NCBI RefSeq assembly: GCF_008253865.1
Contig: NZ_CP042331.1
Span: 1,054,001 to 1,118,000, forward strand
Direction of reading: 5' to 3'
DNA length: 64,000 nt
From: Bosea sp. F3-2
GTDB taxonomy: Bacteria > Pseudomonadota > Alphaproteobacteria > Rhizobiales > Beijerinckiaceae
Positions 1 through 7,110 of the stretch are shown piece after piece. Within the stretch, counting starts at the first letter, position 1. Each line of letters starts with the position of its first letter. The translations under genes were made by a program, and so were the position numbers. A model generated the notes under the pieces. It was not told the DNA's origin, did not search any database, and worked only from the letters and a program-made list of their open reading frames with translations.

Positions 1-121
1 CGTGTTTGAATCGTTCATCATCCCCGGCTGGCCGGATGCCGTGCGCCGGGCTTCGATCGAGCGGCGCAAGCGCGACGATCCGCGGAGTGATGCCGCCCGC
101 CATCTCTCACAGGAGGCGATC

Positions 122-655
122 ATGGCAGAACCAGCAACCAGGCTCCCGATCAAAGGTGAAACGCACGAGCCTGGCTCCCCTCAATCCGAATTGGCCGGCT
201 TCGATCGCTTCTGGAGCGAGATGGATCGATTGTTCGACAATTTCGGCTTCCGCTCTGGCCGGCGGCCCCTTGCAGCTCCGCTGTCCTTCGATTTGTCTCT
301 GCCCCGCTTCGAACGCTGGGGAAGCGTCCCTGCCGTCGACGTTTCCAAGACGGACGAACTCTACAACATCACGGCGGAGCTTCCAGGGATCGCGCCGGCT
401 GATGTGCAGGTCAAACTATCGGACGGGCTCTTGACGATCAGTGGAGAAAAGAAGAGCGAAAAGGAGCGCATGGACGAGGATGCCTATGTCTCTGAGCGGC
501 GCTACGGCTCGTTCTTTCGCTCGTTCCGGCTGCCGGATGATATCGTCGCGGACAAGATCGAAGCTCGGTACGCCAATGGCATTCTGAGCATCACCGTACC
601 GCGGCGGGCGAAGGCTCAGCCAAAGGAAGACATTATCCCGGTCAAAGCGGCCTGA
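122..655 (+). CDS. Hsp20/alpha-crystallin small heat-shock protein
   Basis: A 177-residue small heat-shock protein, an ATP-independent cytosolic holdase that binds unfolding proteins. The C-terminal two thirds is an alpha-crystallin domain: VDVSKTDELYNITAELPGI opens it and ANGILSITVPR supplies the conserved beta-strand near the end. The open frame runs back to the window edge, but the ATG at 122 follows an AGGAGG at about 111-116 and gives the usual family length, so it is preferred. It heads a cluster with phasin and PHA-synthase genes, a grouping often induced by low oxygen or stress in rhizobia. No FixK box was seen in the 120 bases available upstream. Confidence 0.93.
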   Translation: MAEPATRLPIKGETHEPGSPQSELAGFDRFWSEMDRLFDNFGFRSGRRPLAAPLSFDLSLPRFERWGSVPAVDVSKTDELYNITAELPGIAPADVQVKLSDGLLTISGEKKSEKERMDEDAYVSERRYGSFFRSFRLPDDIVADKIEARYANGILSITVPRRAKAQPKEDIIPVKAA

Positions 656-798
656 TTCACCGGAAGCGCCTGACGGCCGGCGCGACTGGAGTCTCATGAC
701 CCAGATGGCTTGCCGCGCCGGCCGTTCGAACTGAAGACGGCGGTATCGCACGACAGAGCGTCGGCCGCGGCCATCATCCGGCATCATAGCAGGACTGC

Positions 799-1272
799 TC
801 ACGCGCTTTCGTCGGCCAGCTTTTTCTCAAGACGTTCAAGAAGTTCGCCTTGCGCCGCCAGGATGCGCAGTCGGGCCTCCGGAAGCGAAAACCACGCCGC
901 CTGGTCGATCTCGGGAAAGCGGCGGATATGACCGCTACCGCGCGGCCATTCGAGCTCAGCCTCGCTGCTGCAGCGAGCCTTTTCCGCTTCCAGTTCGCCC
1001 CTCAGCGCAAAGGCTTCGACGACCTTCCCCGCCCGTTGCCGAATGCGCCCGAGCGGTACAAGAGGGCCTGACGGTACAGCTCCCAGTTCTTCTGCGAACT
1101 CCCGTCGCGCGGTTTCCTGCGCGGTCTCGCCCGGCTGCGGCTCGCCCTTGGGGATGGACCAGACGCCGAGATCCTTGCGCCGCCAGAACGGGCCGCCCGG
1201 ATGGACGAGAAGGACTTCGGCTCCTTCTTCCGCAAGGCGATACATCAAAATGCCGACACTGCAGGAAGCCAT
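799..1272 (-). CDS. NUDIX hydrolase
   Basis: A 157-residue NUDIX-fold pyrophosphohydrolase. The NUDIX box is complete: GEPQPGETAQETARREFAEE fits G-x5-E-x7-R-E-U-x-E-E and is followed by LGA. The preceding LGVWSIPKGE strand is typical of the short NTP/diadenosine-polyphosphate type, so a house-cleaning or Ap4A-like role is possible, but the substrate cannot be read. The frame opens further upstream, but MASCSVGILMYR is the natural start of the fold, with a GAGG about 9 bases before the ATG. It is divergent from the phasin gene, and a FixK-like box lies in the shared gap. Confidence 0.9.
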   Translation of the reverse strand: MASCSVGILMYRLAEEGAEVLLVHPGGPFWRRKDLGVWSIPKGEPQPGETAQETARREFAEELGAVPSGPLVPLGRIRQRAGKVVEAFALRGELEAEKARCSSEAELEWPRGSGHIRRFPEIDQAAWFSLPEARLRILAAQGELLERLEKKLADESA

Positions 1273-1300
1273 TAAAAAAAACCTCGGCCAGTGTCCGAAT

Positions 1301-1314
1301 TTGCGATGCGTCAA
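1301..1314. promoter_or_regulatory. FixK/Fnr-type box between NUDIX and phasin
   Basis: TTGCGATGCGTCAA matches the rhizobial FixK2 consensus TTG(A/C)-N6-(T/G)CAA. It lies 74 bases before the phasin start and 28 bases before the NUDIX start. The position fits activation of phasin, and a regulator of this family is encoded at 6343-7110. A single site of this degeneracy could occur by chance. The support comes from three better sites in the same 11 kb. Confidence 0.55.
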
Positions 1315-1388
1315 GGACCGGGCGACGCGCCGCGAGGAAACTCCCACCCGTCGCAACTTAGGCGGCAGAGACAATTCAGGAGGTTCGC

Positions 1389-1787
1389 ATGGCTACGAAG
1401 CCTGTCACCGACTCCCTTGCTGCCGACCAGACCGGGGCCACCGCCATGGTCGATGAAGGGATGCAGATCGTCAAAGCGCAGCTCGCCTCGGCAACCGTGT
1501 TGCCGCAAAAGATCTGGGAAACGCAGCTCGCGATGACTTCGGAAATCCTGGCCTTCATGGGACGCAGAATGGAGGCCCAGGCCGAACTCTGCGCCAAGCT
1601 CGGCCGCTGCAAGGAGATTTCCCAGGCGGTCGACGCCCAGCAGGATTTCGCTAAAAGCGCCGGAGGCGCTTACGCCGACGAGGCCGAGAGACTGTCCACG
1701 CTCGCCCGCAAGAATATGGATGCCTGGACCGGGATCAGCGCCGAGTATGTGTCGAACTGGACGGGCGCCCAGAAGGCTGCGGCCTGA
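1389..1787 (+). CDS. Phasin family protein
   Basis: A 132-residue, largely helical phasin-type protein of the kind that coats polyhydroxyalkanoate granules. It is amphipathic, with long Ala/Gln/Glu-rich helices (MVDEGMQIVKAQLASATVL, YADEAERLSTLARKNMDAW) and no Cys-based or catalytic motif. A CAGGAGG about 6 bases before the ATG sets the start. Convergent to it is a truncated PHA synthase whose open frame runs antisense through the phasin 3' end. A FixK-like box 74 bases upstream suggests low-oxygen induction. The family is well recognised, but the granule type cannot be read. Confidence 0.85.
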   Translation: MATKPVTDSLAADQTGATAMVDEGMQIVKAQLASATVLPQKIWETQLAMTSEILAFMGRRMEAQAELCAKLGRCKEISQAVDAQQDFAKSAGGAYADEAERLSTLARKNMDAWTGISAEYVSNWTGAQKAAA

Positions 1788-1898
1788 AGGTCTGCGCGGG
1801 AGCCCGTCTGAGCTGCCGCGCTCGCCGGCCAGCTCAGGCGGCGCGTCCGGCGGCCTTTGCAGTCCGATGTCATCATGCCGGAGCGAATGAGGCGCCGC

Positions 1899-2614
1899 GC
1901 GTACTGGATCAACTCGATCAGGTGGTTGCGGAAGACGACCTTGCCTGGCGTGACCGCCAGGTCCCGGCCGACGACGAAGCGCTCCGTGCCGACGGGTGGC
2001 TGGCCGGCGAGCTGCCGCTGCAGGTCTTCGACCCAGTTCCTCCAGCCTTCGATAAAATTGGCCCCTCCGGTCCTGCGGGCGCGCTCGATCACCTCCGGAT
2101 TGGTCAGCGGATTGTTCGAGGGGGAAAAGACGTCGAGGATCTGACGGGCGACGAAGGAGACGACCTCCTCGTGATGACGCTCGACGCCCGGCACCTCATG
2201 CGTGACGTTGTGCCACCATTGCTGATTGAGCAGGAACGCCTGCGCCAGGAAGCTGAAGGGCTGCGTGCTCCATTCCGCCGCCGCGAAGCGGCGATCGCCG
2301 GGCAGCGGCGCAATGCAGGGACCAGCATCCGCCTGGAAGAGGCCCGACGCAAGGTGAGTTCCAAAGCGAGCGGCCTTGCGTGCGGCCTTGTTGGCGAGTT
2401 CGAGCTGCTTGCCGGGCGCGGCCGCAAGATGAACGGCCCAGTCGAGATAGGCCAGTGTCAAGGCCATCGGCGAAAACCCGCCGGTGAACTTCGCGCTCCA
2501 CGCCTGCCGCATGCGGTCAATGGCCGAGAAGGCCTCCGAGCCGAGCGCCTCCTCCCGGCAAGGTTGTGGTCGTTGGGCGTTTCCGGCCAAACCGGCTCGC
2601 GGCGAGGACTGCAT
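1899..2614 (-). pseudogene. phaC: Truncated poly-beta-hydroxybutyrate synthase (PhaC N-terminal part)
   Basis: From MQSSPRAGLAG the reading frame follows the PhaC N-terminal domain: MALTLAYLDWAVHLAAAPGK, then RRFAAAEWSTQPFSFLAQAF, then the substrate-pocket-proximal TPGKVVFRNHLIELIQYA. Just after IELIQYA, at about 1898, the similarity stops and the frame continues as unrelated sequence antisense to the phasin. A normal synthase is about 570-600 residues with a lipase-like Cys and an Asp and His. Only about 240 residues are present, so the whole catalytic domain is missing and it cannot polymerise. It is either a decaying gene or a granule-associated remnant. The break is clear, but whether it is expressed is unknown. 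Confidence 0.8.
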
Positions 2615-2629
2615 GGCTCTTTCCCTATG

Positions 2630-2675
2630 GCATCGGACCGAAAAGTGGACTCCACTTTTTGGAAGAATCCGATGC
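2630..2675. repeat. Palindromic intergenic element
   Basis: An imperfect palindrome with outer arms GCATCGGA/TCCGATGC and inner arms AAAAGTGG/CCACTTTT around ACT. It would fold into a long cruciform or RNA hairpin. It resembles the dispersed palindromes scattered between genes in Rhizobiales (family resemblance from general knowledge, not verified). It lies immediately upstream of the phaC remnant and before the FixK box of the dehydrogenase. Confidence 0.7.
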
Positions 2676-2771
2676 GATAACAAAGATGTAGATCATCATT
2701 ATCGCGTCCGATCGGACGCGCGGCGATCTAAAAACTGTTCGCCAACATGCGCCCTGAGAGCCATATACTCC

Positions 2772-2785
2772 TTGAGCTTGATCAA
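2772..2785. promoter_or_regulatory. FixK/Fnr box upstream of alcohol dehydrogenase
   Basis: TTGAGCTTGATCAA is a near-perfect anaerobox (Fnr TTGAT-N4-ATCAA, one mismatch) and a full match to TTGA-N6-TCAA. It sits 55 bases before the dehydrogenase ATG. With a class II promoter the transcript would start a few tens of bases before the gene. Confidence 0.75.
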
Positions 2786-2840
2786 GGCCGGCTCGGTATC
2801 GCGCCGGTATCATTCCGTTGCGCGTTGGCCGGAGAAGCCG

Positions 2841-3824
2841 ATGAAAGCGATGGTTCTGACGGTTCCGGGTCAACCGCTTGTCGAGGAGCGACGCTCCGAT
2901 CCGATGCCGGGCTCCGGGGAATTGCGGATAAGGGTCGAGGCCTGCGCGATCTGTCGCACGGATCTGCACGTCGTCGACGGCGAACTGCCAAACTTGCACT
3001 ATCCGCGCGTTCCCGGTCACGAAGTCGTGGGCCGTGTCGAACTGGTCGGACCGGGCGTCGCCGGTGACCTGCTCGGCCGGCGTGTCGGCCTCGGCTGGCT
3101 GGGGCACACATGCGGACATTGCCCCTATTGCCGCAGCCTTCGGGAGAATCTCTGCGATTCACCGGAGTTCACCGGCTATACGCGCGACGGCGGCTTCGCC
3201 AGCCATGTCATCGCCGACGCGGCCTATGTCTTTCCGCTGGACGATTTTCCCGATCCGGTCGCGGCCGCGCCGCTGATGTGCGCAGGACTCATTGGATGGC
3301 GCGCCTTGCGCAGCGCGGGCGCAGCCCGGCGGATCGGCCTCTACGGCTTCGGGGCAGCCGCTCATATCCTCGCGCAGATTTGCCACTGGCAAGGCCGCGA
3401 GGTCTACGCCTTCACGCGCCCGGGCGACGAGGCAGCACAGGCCCATGCCCGCTCGCTCGGCGCGCACTGGGCTGGCAGCTCCGAGGAAAAGCCGCCCGAG
3501 CCGCTCGACGCCGCGCTGATTTTCGCGCCCGTCGGCGCGCTCGTACCGCTGGCCCTGAGCGCCGTCGCCAAGGGCGGGCGCGTCGTCTGCGGCGGGATCC
3601 ACATGAGCGACATTCCGAGCTTCGGCTACGACCTGCTCTGGCAGGAGCGTGAGCTGGTCTCGGTCGCCAATCTCACGCGGGCAGACGGTCATGAATTTCT
3701 GTCGGTTGCGCGGCAAGCTGGCATTGCGACCAAAACGACCGTTTACCCGCTGAGCCAGGCGAATGAGGCGCTGTCGGATCTGCGCGCCGGGCGGTTGCAA
3801 GGCGCGGCGGTGCTCATTCCATGA
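2841..3824 (+). CDS. Zinc-dependent alcohol dehydrogenase (MDR family)
   Basis: A 327-residue cytosolic medium-chain dehydrogenase that interconverts alcohols and aldehydes with NAD(P). The catalytic-zinc region shows ICRTDLH and PGHEVVG. The structural-zinc lobe is GHTCGHCPYCRSLRENLCD. The cofactor domain has YGFGAAAHIL. The ATG at 2841 has GGAGAA about 5 bases upstream, and the longer open frame before it covers the intergenic palindrome, so it is rejected. Its stop overlaps the next start as ATGA, so the two are translationally coupled. A FixK/Fnr box 55 bases upstream predicts induction at low oxygen, consistent with fermentative redox balancing. The substrate is unknown. Confidence 0.92.
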   Translation: MKAMVLTVPGQPLVEERRSDPMPGSGELRIRVEACAICRTDLHVVDGELPNLHYPRVPGHEVVGRVELVGPGVAGDLLGRRVGLGWLGHTCGHCPYCRSLRENLCDSPEFTGYTRDGGFASHVIADAAYVFPLDDFPDPVAAAPLMCAGLIGWRALRSAGAARRIGLYGFGAAAHILAQICHWQGREVYAFTRPGDEAAQAHARSLGAHWAGSSEEKPPEPLDAALIFAPVGALVPLALSAVAKGGRVVCGGIHMSDIPSFGYDLLWQERELVSVANLTRADGHEFLSVARQAGIATKTTVYPLSQANEALSDLRAGRLQGAAVLIP

Positions 3825-4825
3825 TCTTCTCGCAATTCATCGCGTCGATCGCCGAACCCCCTCGCCCGCATGCACAGGGCTTGACCCTACCGTCCTCGTT
3901 CCTGCGCTTCGTGCTCTGGTCGGGCGGCTGGCATCAGGCGGCAGTCTGTGCCCTTTCCGTTGCCGTCTTCCTGCTCAATGCCGCTCCGATTGAAACGCAG
4001 CGGCGCATCATCGACACGGCCGTCCATGCCGGCAGCCTCTCAGCCATCCTGACGCTTGTCGCGCTGCAATTTGCCATCATCCTGACTTTCGGGTTGGCGA
4101 AGCTGGCCATGAACGTCTACCGCGCCTGGCTCGGCGAATGCGCGACACGGGATCTGCGCCTCGTGGTGACCCACAGGCTGGAGGGCATGGGCGCGGAAGA
4201 CTCCGCTCTCACCAATGGGACCGGCCTCGCCATGATCCTCGGGGAAGCCGACGACATAGGCGTTTTTGTCGGCTCAAGCCTCAGCCTTCCGATCGTCGAG
4301 ATCGGCTTTCTGGCGAGCGTCTTCGTCTATCTCGCCGTACTCGACCTCAAGATGATGTTCGCCAGTCTTCTGATCCTGACGCCGCAATTCGTGTTCGTGC
4401 CGCTGATGCAGCGAGCGATCAACCGCCGCGTGGCGCAGCGGACCCGCATTCTGCGGCGCTTTGGCGACGAAATCCTGTCACCATCGAAAGTGGAATCGAG
4501 CGCACGTCGCCTGGACGAGGTGTTCACGCTCAATCTCGGCATGTTCGAGATCAAATTCTCCCTCAACTTCCTGATGAATCTGACCTATTCCCTGGGCAAC
4601 CTGCTCGTGCTCGGCATCGGCTGCGTGTTGGTCGTACAAGGGCAGACCGAGATCGCCACTGTCGTCACCTTTCTGTCCGCGACCGGACGGATCGTCGACC
4701 CATGGAACGACGTTGTCGACTGGGCGCGCGGCCTCGCGATGACGACCGTGAAGTACGGCCTCATCACCCGAGCGCTTGAATCCTCCCCCGGTGACATTCC
4801 TTCCGTAGCCGTGGCCGCCTGCTGA
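3821..4825 (+). CDS. ABC transporter transmembrane domain protein without ATPase domain
   Basis: A 334-residue membrane protein resembling the ABC type-1 exporter transmembrane domain. It has about six hydrophobic segments, for example AAVCALSVAVFLLNAAPIET, and a coupling-helix-like LVVTHRLEGMGAEDSAL. In exporters a nucleotide-binding domain normally follows; here the gene ends shortly after MTTVKYGLITRALE, with no Walker A or signature motif. It overlaps the dehydrogenase by ATGA, so the two are co-translated. It is either a naturally split half that uses an ATPase from elsewhere or a truncation. Downstream DNA is made of gene fragments, which favours truncation, but the ending looks clean. 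Confidence 0.75.
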   Translation: MIFSQFIASIAEPPRPHAQGLTLPSSFLRFVLWSGGWHQAAVCALSVAVFLLNAAPIETQRRIIDTAVHAGSLSAILTLVALQFAIILTFGLAKLAMNVYRAWLGECATRDLRLVVTHRLEGMGAEDSALTNGTGLAMILGEADDIGVFVGSSLSLPIVEIGFLASVFVYLAVLDLKMMFASLLILTPQFVFVPLMQRAINRRVAQRTRILRRFGDEILSPSKVESSARRLDEVFTLNLGMFEIKFSLNFLMNLTYSLGNLLVLGIGCVLVVQGQTEIATVVTFLSATGRIVDPWNDVVDWARGLAMTTVKYGLITRALESSPGDIPSVAVAAC

Positions 4826-4836
4826 GGTCGCGACGC

Positions 4837-5109
4837 TCAGAACGGGCGGAAGCGGCGCGTGGTGGAGTGGTGAGCGCGCGACGCTCTCCGGCTCCCTCCC
4901 GCCCGCATCGCCTGCGGCTTCAGCATCTCGGCGAATGCGAGATAGAGGGCCGCAATCGCCAGGATGGAGAGCAAGATCGGCACTGGCAATGTAACGAAGC
5001 CAAACGGATGGCCGAGCGGCGTCAGCGCCAGGATCAGCGCGACGACGAGAGCGCCGAGCGAGGTCATGACGAGGAAGCGATGCGGCCGGCTGAGCGGGAG
5101 CGGACGCCA
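4837..5109 (-). pseudogene. C-terminal remnant of a magnesium/cation-transporting P-type ATPase
   Basis: The minus-strand frame from about 5109 down reads PLPLSRPHRFLVMTSLGALV, then LALTPLGHPFGFVTLPVP, then IAALYLAFAEMLKP. This resembles the last two membrane helices of MgtA-type P-ATPases. Everything upstream (phosphorylation, ATP-binding and earlier membrane segments) is absent, and the frame runs into the antisense of another fragment. Only about 90 residues remain, so it is a relic. Confidence 0.65.
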
Positions 5110-5312
5110 TGCGCAAGCTCGCGGACGCCGCGTCGCCGCTCTATGCGACGCTCGACGAGGCTCAGAAGCGGCGGCTGCAAGTGCTCGTCCGGATGGGCAG
5201 CCGCGACATGATGGGGCAAGGGATGATGGGCCGGGGGGTGATGGGGCCCGGCCGCGCCATGATGCCCGGCGGATCCGGGGACGATGACGACGCCTACGAG
5301 GACAACCGCTGA
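5109..5312 (+). pseudogene. C-terminal fragment of a Spy/CpxP-like LTXXQ periplasmic protein
   Basis: The frame reads MRKLADAASPLYATLDEAQK, matching the final helix of Spy/CpxP-type periplasmic chaperones, followed by a Met/Gly-rich tail (DMMGQGMMGRGVMGPGRAMM) and an acidic end. The in-frame codons just before the ATG (A-G-A-D-A) also fit the family, so the gene probably began further upstream and was cut. It abuts the P-ATPase remnant within a few bases, marking a recombination junction. The Met-rich tail could bind metal. Expression is doubtful. Confidence 0.55.
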
Positions 5313-5467
5313 CACTCCAACCCGGATGGTGCCGGGAATGGAACGAGTTCACCTCCTCGCTCCGAGCATCCCTGGCTCCGGCAGTACTTCGCAGGCGAGC
5401 GTGGCCGCACCATTTTCTCGGATGAGATGCGCGGCCCTCAAAGCAGGGTCGGCGACCTGCACGGTCT

Positions 5468-6202
5468 CTAGGCCGACGATTGCCCTGTGAAGACGTAGCC
5501 GACTCCTCGCACAGCTTTGATCAGCGGGAGCGCATTCTTGTCAGATTCGATCTTCTTACGCAGGCGCGAGATCTGTGCGTCGATCGCTCGGTCAAATGCC
5601 TCGTAGTTGCGGCCTCGCGTCAAATTCATCAATGTATCGCGTGAGAAGACGCGCCCGGGATGCTTGGCCATCACCAGAAGAATGTTGAATTCCCCCGTCG
5701 TGAGACCCACTTCCGCTCCCTGTGGGGTCACCAATCGGCGTTGCAACGCGTCAAGCACCCATCCATTGAATCGGATTACCTCCCCCTCTTCGGTATCGAT
5801 CGATTGAAGGGGCCGGGGATGGCGGCGGCGCAGCACAGTGCGCAATCTTGCCAGGACTTCCCGCAGATGAAACGGCTTTGCGATGTAATCGTCGGCTCCG
5901 ATCTCCAATCCGACAATCCGATCCACAACCTCGTCGCGCCCTGTCAGCATGATGATCGGCACATCCGACCGTGAGCGGACCTCGCGTGCTAGCGTCAGAC
6001 CATCCTCGCCGCCGGGCAGAACCAGGTCCAGCAGAATTATGTCGATCGCGAAACGTTGCAGCGCGTCCCGCATCCCGCGCCCGTTGGCCACCGCGCTGAC
6101 GTGATAGCCTTCCTCCTCGAAGTAGCGGCTCAACATCTGGCGGATGCGCGGATCGTCGTCCACGACCAAAATATGGGCGTTGCGGGACGCCGGTTCGGCC
6201 AT
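5468..6202 (-). CDS. OmpR/PhoB-family response regulator
   Basis: A 244-residue two-component regulator. The receiver domain (residues 9-125) has the acidic triad VVDDD (14-17), phospho-acceptor Asp59 in LLDLVLPGG, and the Lys of IAKPF. The C-terminal winged helix (about 140-240) contains GLTTGEFNILLVM and DAQISRLRKKIE. No dedicated kinase lies beside it. The nearest is the FixL-like hybrid kinase at 7107-9017, across the divergent FixK-like gene, so it may be the phosphate acceptor, though this is inference. A GTTAC-N5-GTAAC palindrome 35 bases before the start may be its autoregulatory operator. Confidence 0.93.
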   Translation of the reverse strand: MAEPASRNAHILVVDDDPRIRQMLSRYFEEEGYHVSAVANGRGMRDALQRFAIDIILLDLVLPGGEDGLTLAREVRSRSDVPIIMLTGRDEVVDRIVGLEIGADDYIAKPFHLREVLARLRTVLRRRHPRPLQSIDTEEGEVIRFNGWVLDALQRRLVTPQGAEVGLTTGEFNILLVMAKHPGRVFSRDTLMNLTRGRNYEAFDRAIDAQISRLRKKIESDKNALPLIKAVRGVGYVFTGQSSA

Positions 6203-6236
6203 GGCGGGCTGTTCCGGATAGAGCCAAGGATCGGCT

Positions 6237-6251
6237 GTTACAATCGGTAAC
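6237..6251. promoter_or_regulatory. GTTAC-N5-GTAAC palindrome in the divergent regulator promoter
   Basis: A perfect inverted repeat GTTAC AATCG GTAAC, 35 bases before the response-regulator start and 91 bases before the FixK-like start. Its size suits a dimeric regulator. The binder is unknown. Confidence 0.5.
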
Positions 6252-6342
6252 GAATTTATACAGACGCTAACACGCAGACCGTCGTAGCGCCATTCGGCGT
6301 CGCTTTCCTCCCTCCCGTCAGTTCGATGTGGAGGACAGAATT

Positions 6343-7110
6343 ATGCTTGTCGCAAATGCAGCGTTCCAGCTTCCTTCCCAGCCTTCGGCTGCTGCAAACG
6401 ATCAACCAAAGCCGGGCCTGCTGAGCCTCTTCAGCCAGCAGCCGCTGGAAACATTCGAGCGCGGCGAAACGGTTTACCGGGATGGCGATCCGGCGACGCA
6501 TGTCTTCAAGATCGTCGCTGGCGTCCTTCGTGTCGCGAAGATCCTTAGCAACGGCAGCCGCGTCATCACCGGCTTCTTCTACCCGGGAGAAATCTTCGGC
6601 ATTGCGCCGGACGAGCACTACCTCGGCGACGCCGAAGCCGTCAGCGAACTGAAACTCCGTCGGTTGAGCCAGAGCCGCTTCCGGCAGGCGGTCGATAACT
6701 CCGAGCAGTTGCGCTCTCAATTCGTCAACTGGCTGTGCCGGGAAATGGCGAGCGCTCAGGCGAGAATGGTGCTGCTCGCCCGCAAGAATGCCGAAGAGCG
6801 CGTGTGCAATCTCCTTCATACGTTGCTGCGCCGCGCCGGCAATGGAAACCCGTTCGCGAAGGCAATCGAGCTTCCGATGAGCCGCGTCGACATGGCGGAT
6901 TATCTCGGCCTGACGATCGAAACAGTGTCGAGGACGATGACGAGCCTCATCAATCGAGGCATCATTCGACCGACGGCGCGCTACAATTTCATCATTCGCG
7001 AGCCGGCGTTGTTGAGCGCTCTTGCTGGTGACGCCGACGAGGACGATGATCTGGCGGGCATGCCCCTTGGCCCTGCGGGCCATGCGATCGCATTGACGGG
7101 TGGCAGGTGA
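6343..7110 (+). CDS. Crp/Fnr-family regulator, FixK-like
   Basis: A 255-residue cytoplasmic activator. The N-terminal cyclic-nucleotide-fold domain runs from FERGETVYRDGDPATHVFKI to about residue 140. The C-terminal helix-turn-helix contains LPMSRVDMADYLGLTIETVS, with the recognition-helix pattern E-T-V-S-R that reads TTGAT half-sites in Fnr/FixK. The N-terminal cysteines that hold the Fnr iron-sulfur cluster are absent, so oxygen sensing should come from the partner kinase. The ATG at 6343 has GGAGGA 7 bases upstream and is preferred over the GTG at 6328. The gene overlaps the kinase gene by four bases. Four matching DNA boxes occur in this window. Confidence 0.9.
   Translation: MLVANAAFQLPSQPSAAANDQPKPGLLSLFSQQPLETFERGETVYRDGDPATHVFKIVAGVLRVAKILSNGSRVITGFFYPGEIFGIAPDEHYLGDAEAVSELKLRRLSQSRFRQAVDNSEQLRSQFVNWLCREMASAQARMVLLARKNAEERVCNLLHTLLRRAGNGNPFAKAIELPMSRVDMADYLGLTIETVSRTMTSLINRGIIRPTARYNFIIREPALLSALAGDADEDDDLAGMPLGPAGHAIALTGGR

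Noticed and set aside
1921..2680. Long plus-strand open frame opposite the phaC remnant
   Set aside because: It is the antisense shadow of PhaC-like coding sequence. High GC produces such frames, and the minus strand carries the recognisable protein.
4849..5211. Arg-rich plus-strand frames over the P-ATPase tail
   Set aside because: They are shadows of the hydrophobic minus-strand sequence and have no recognisable domain.
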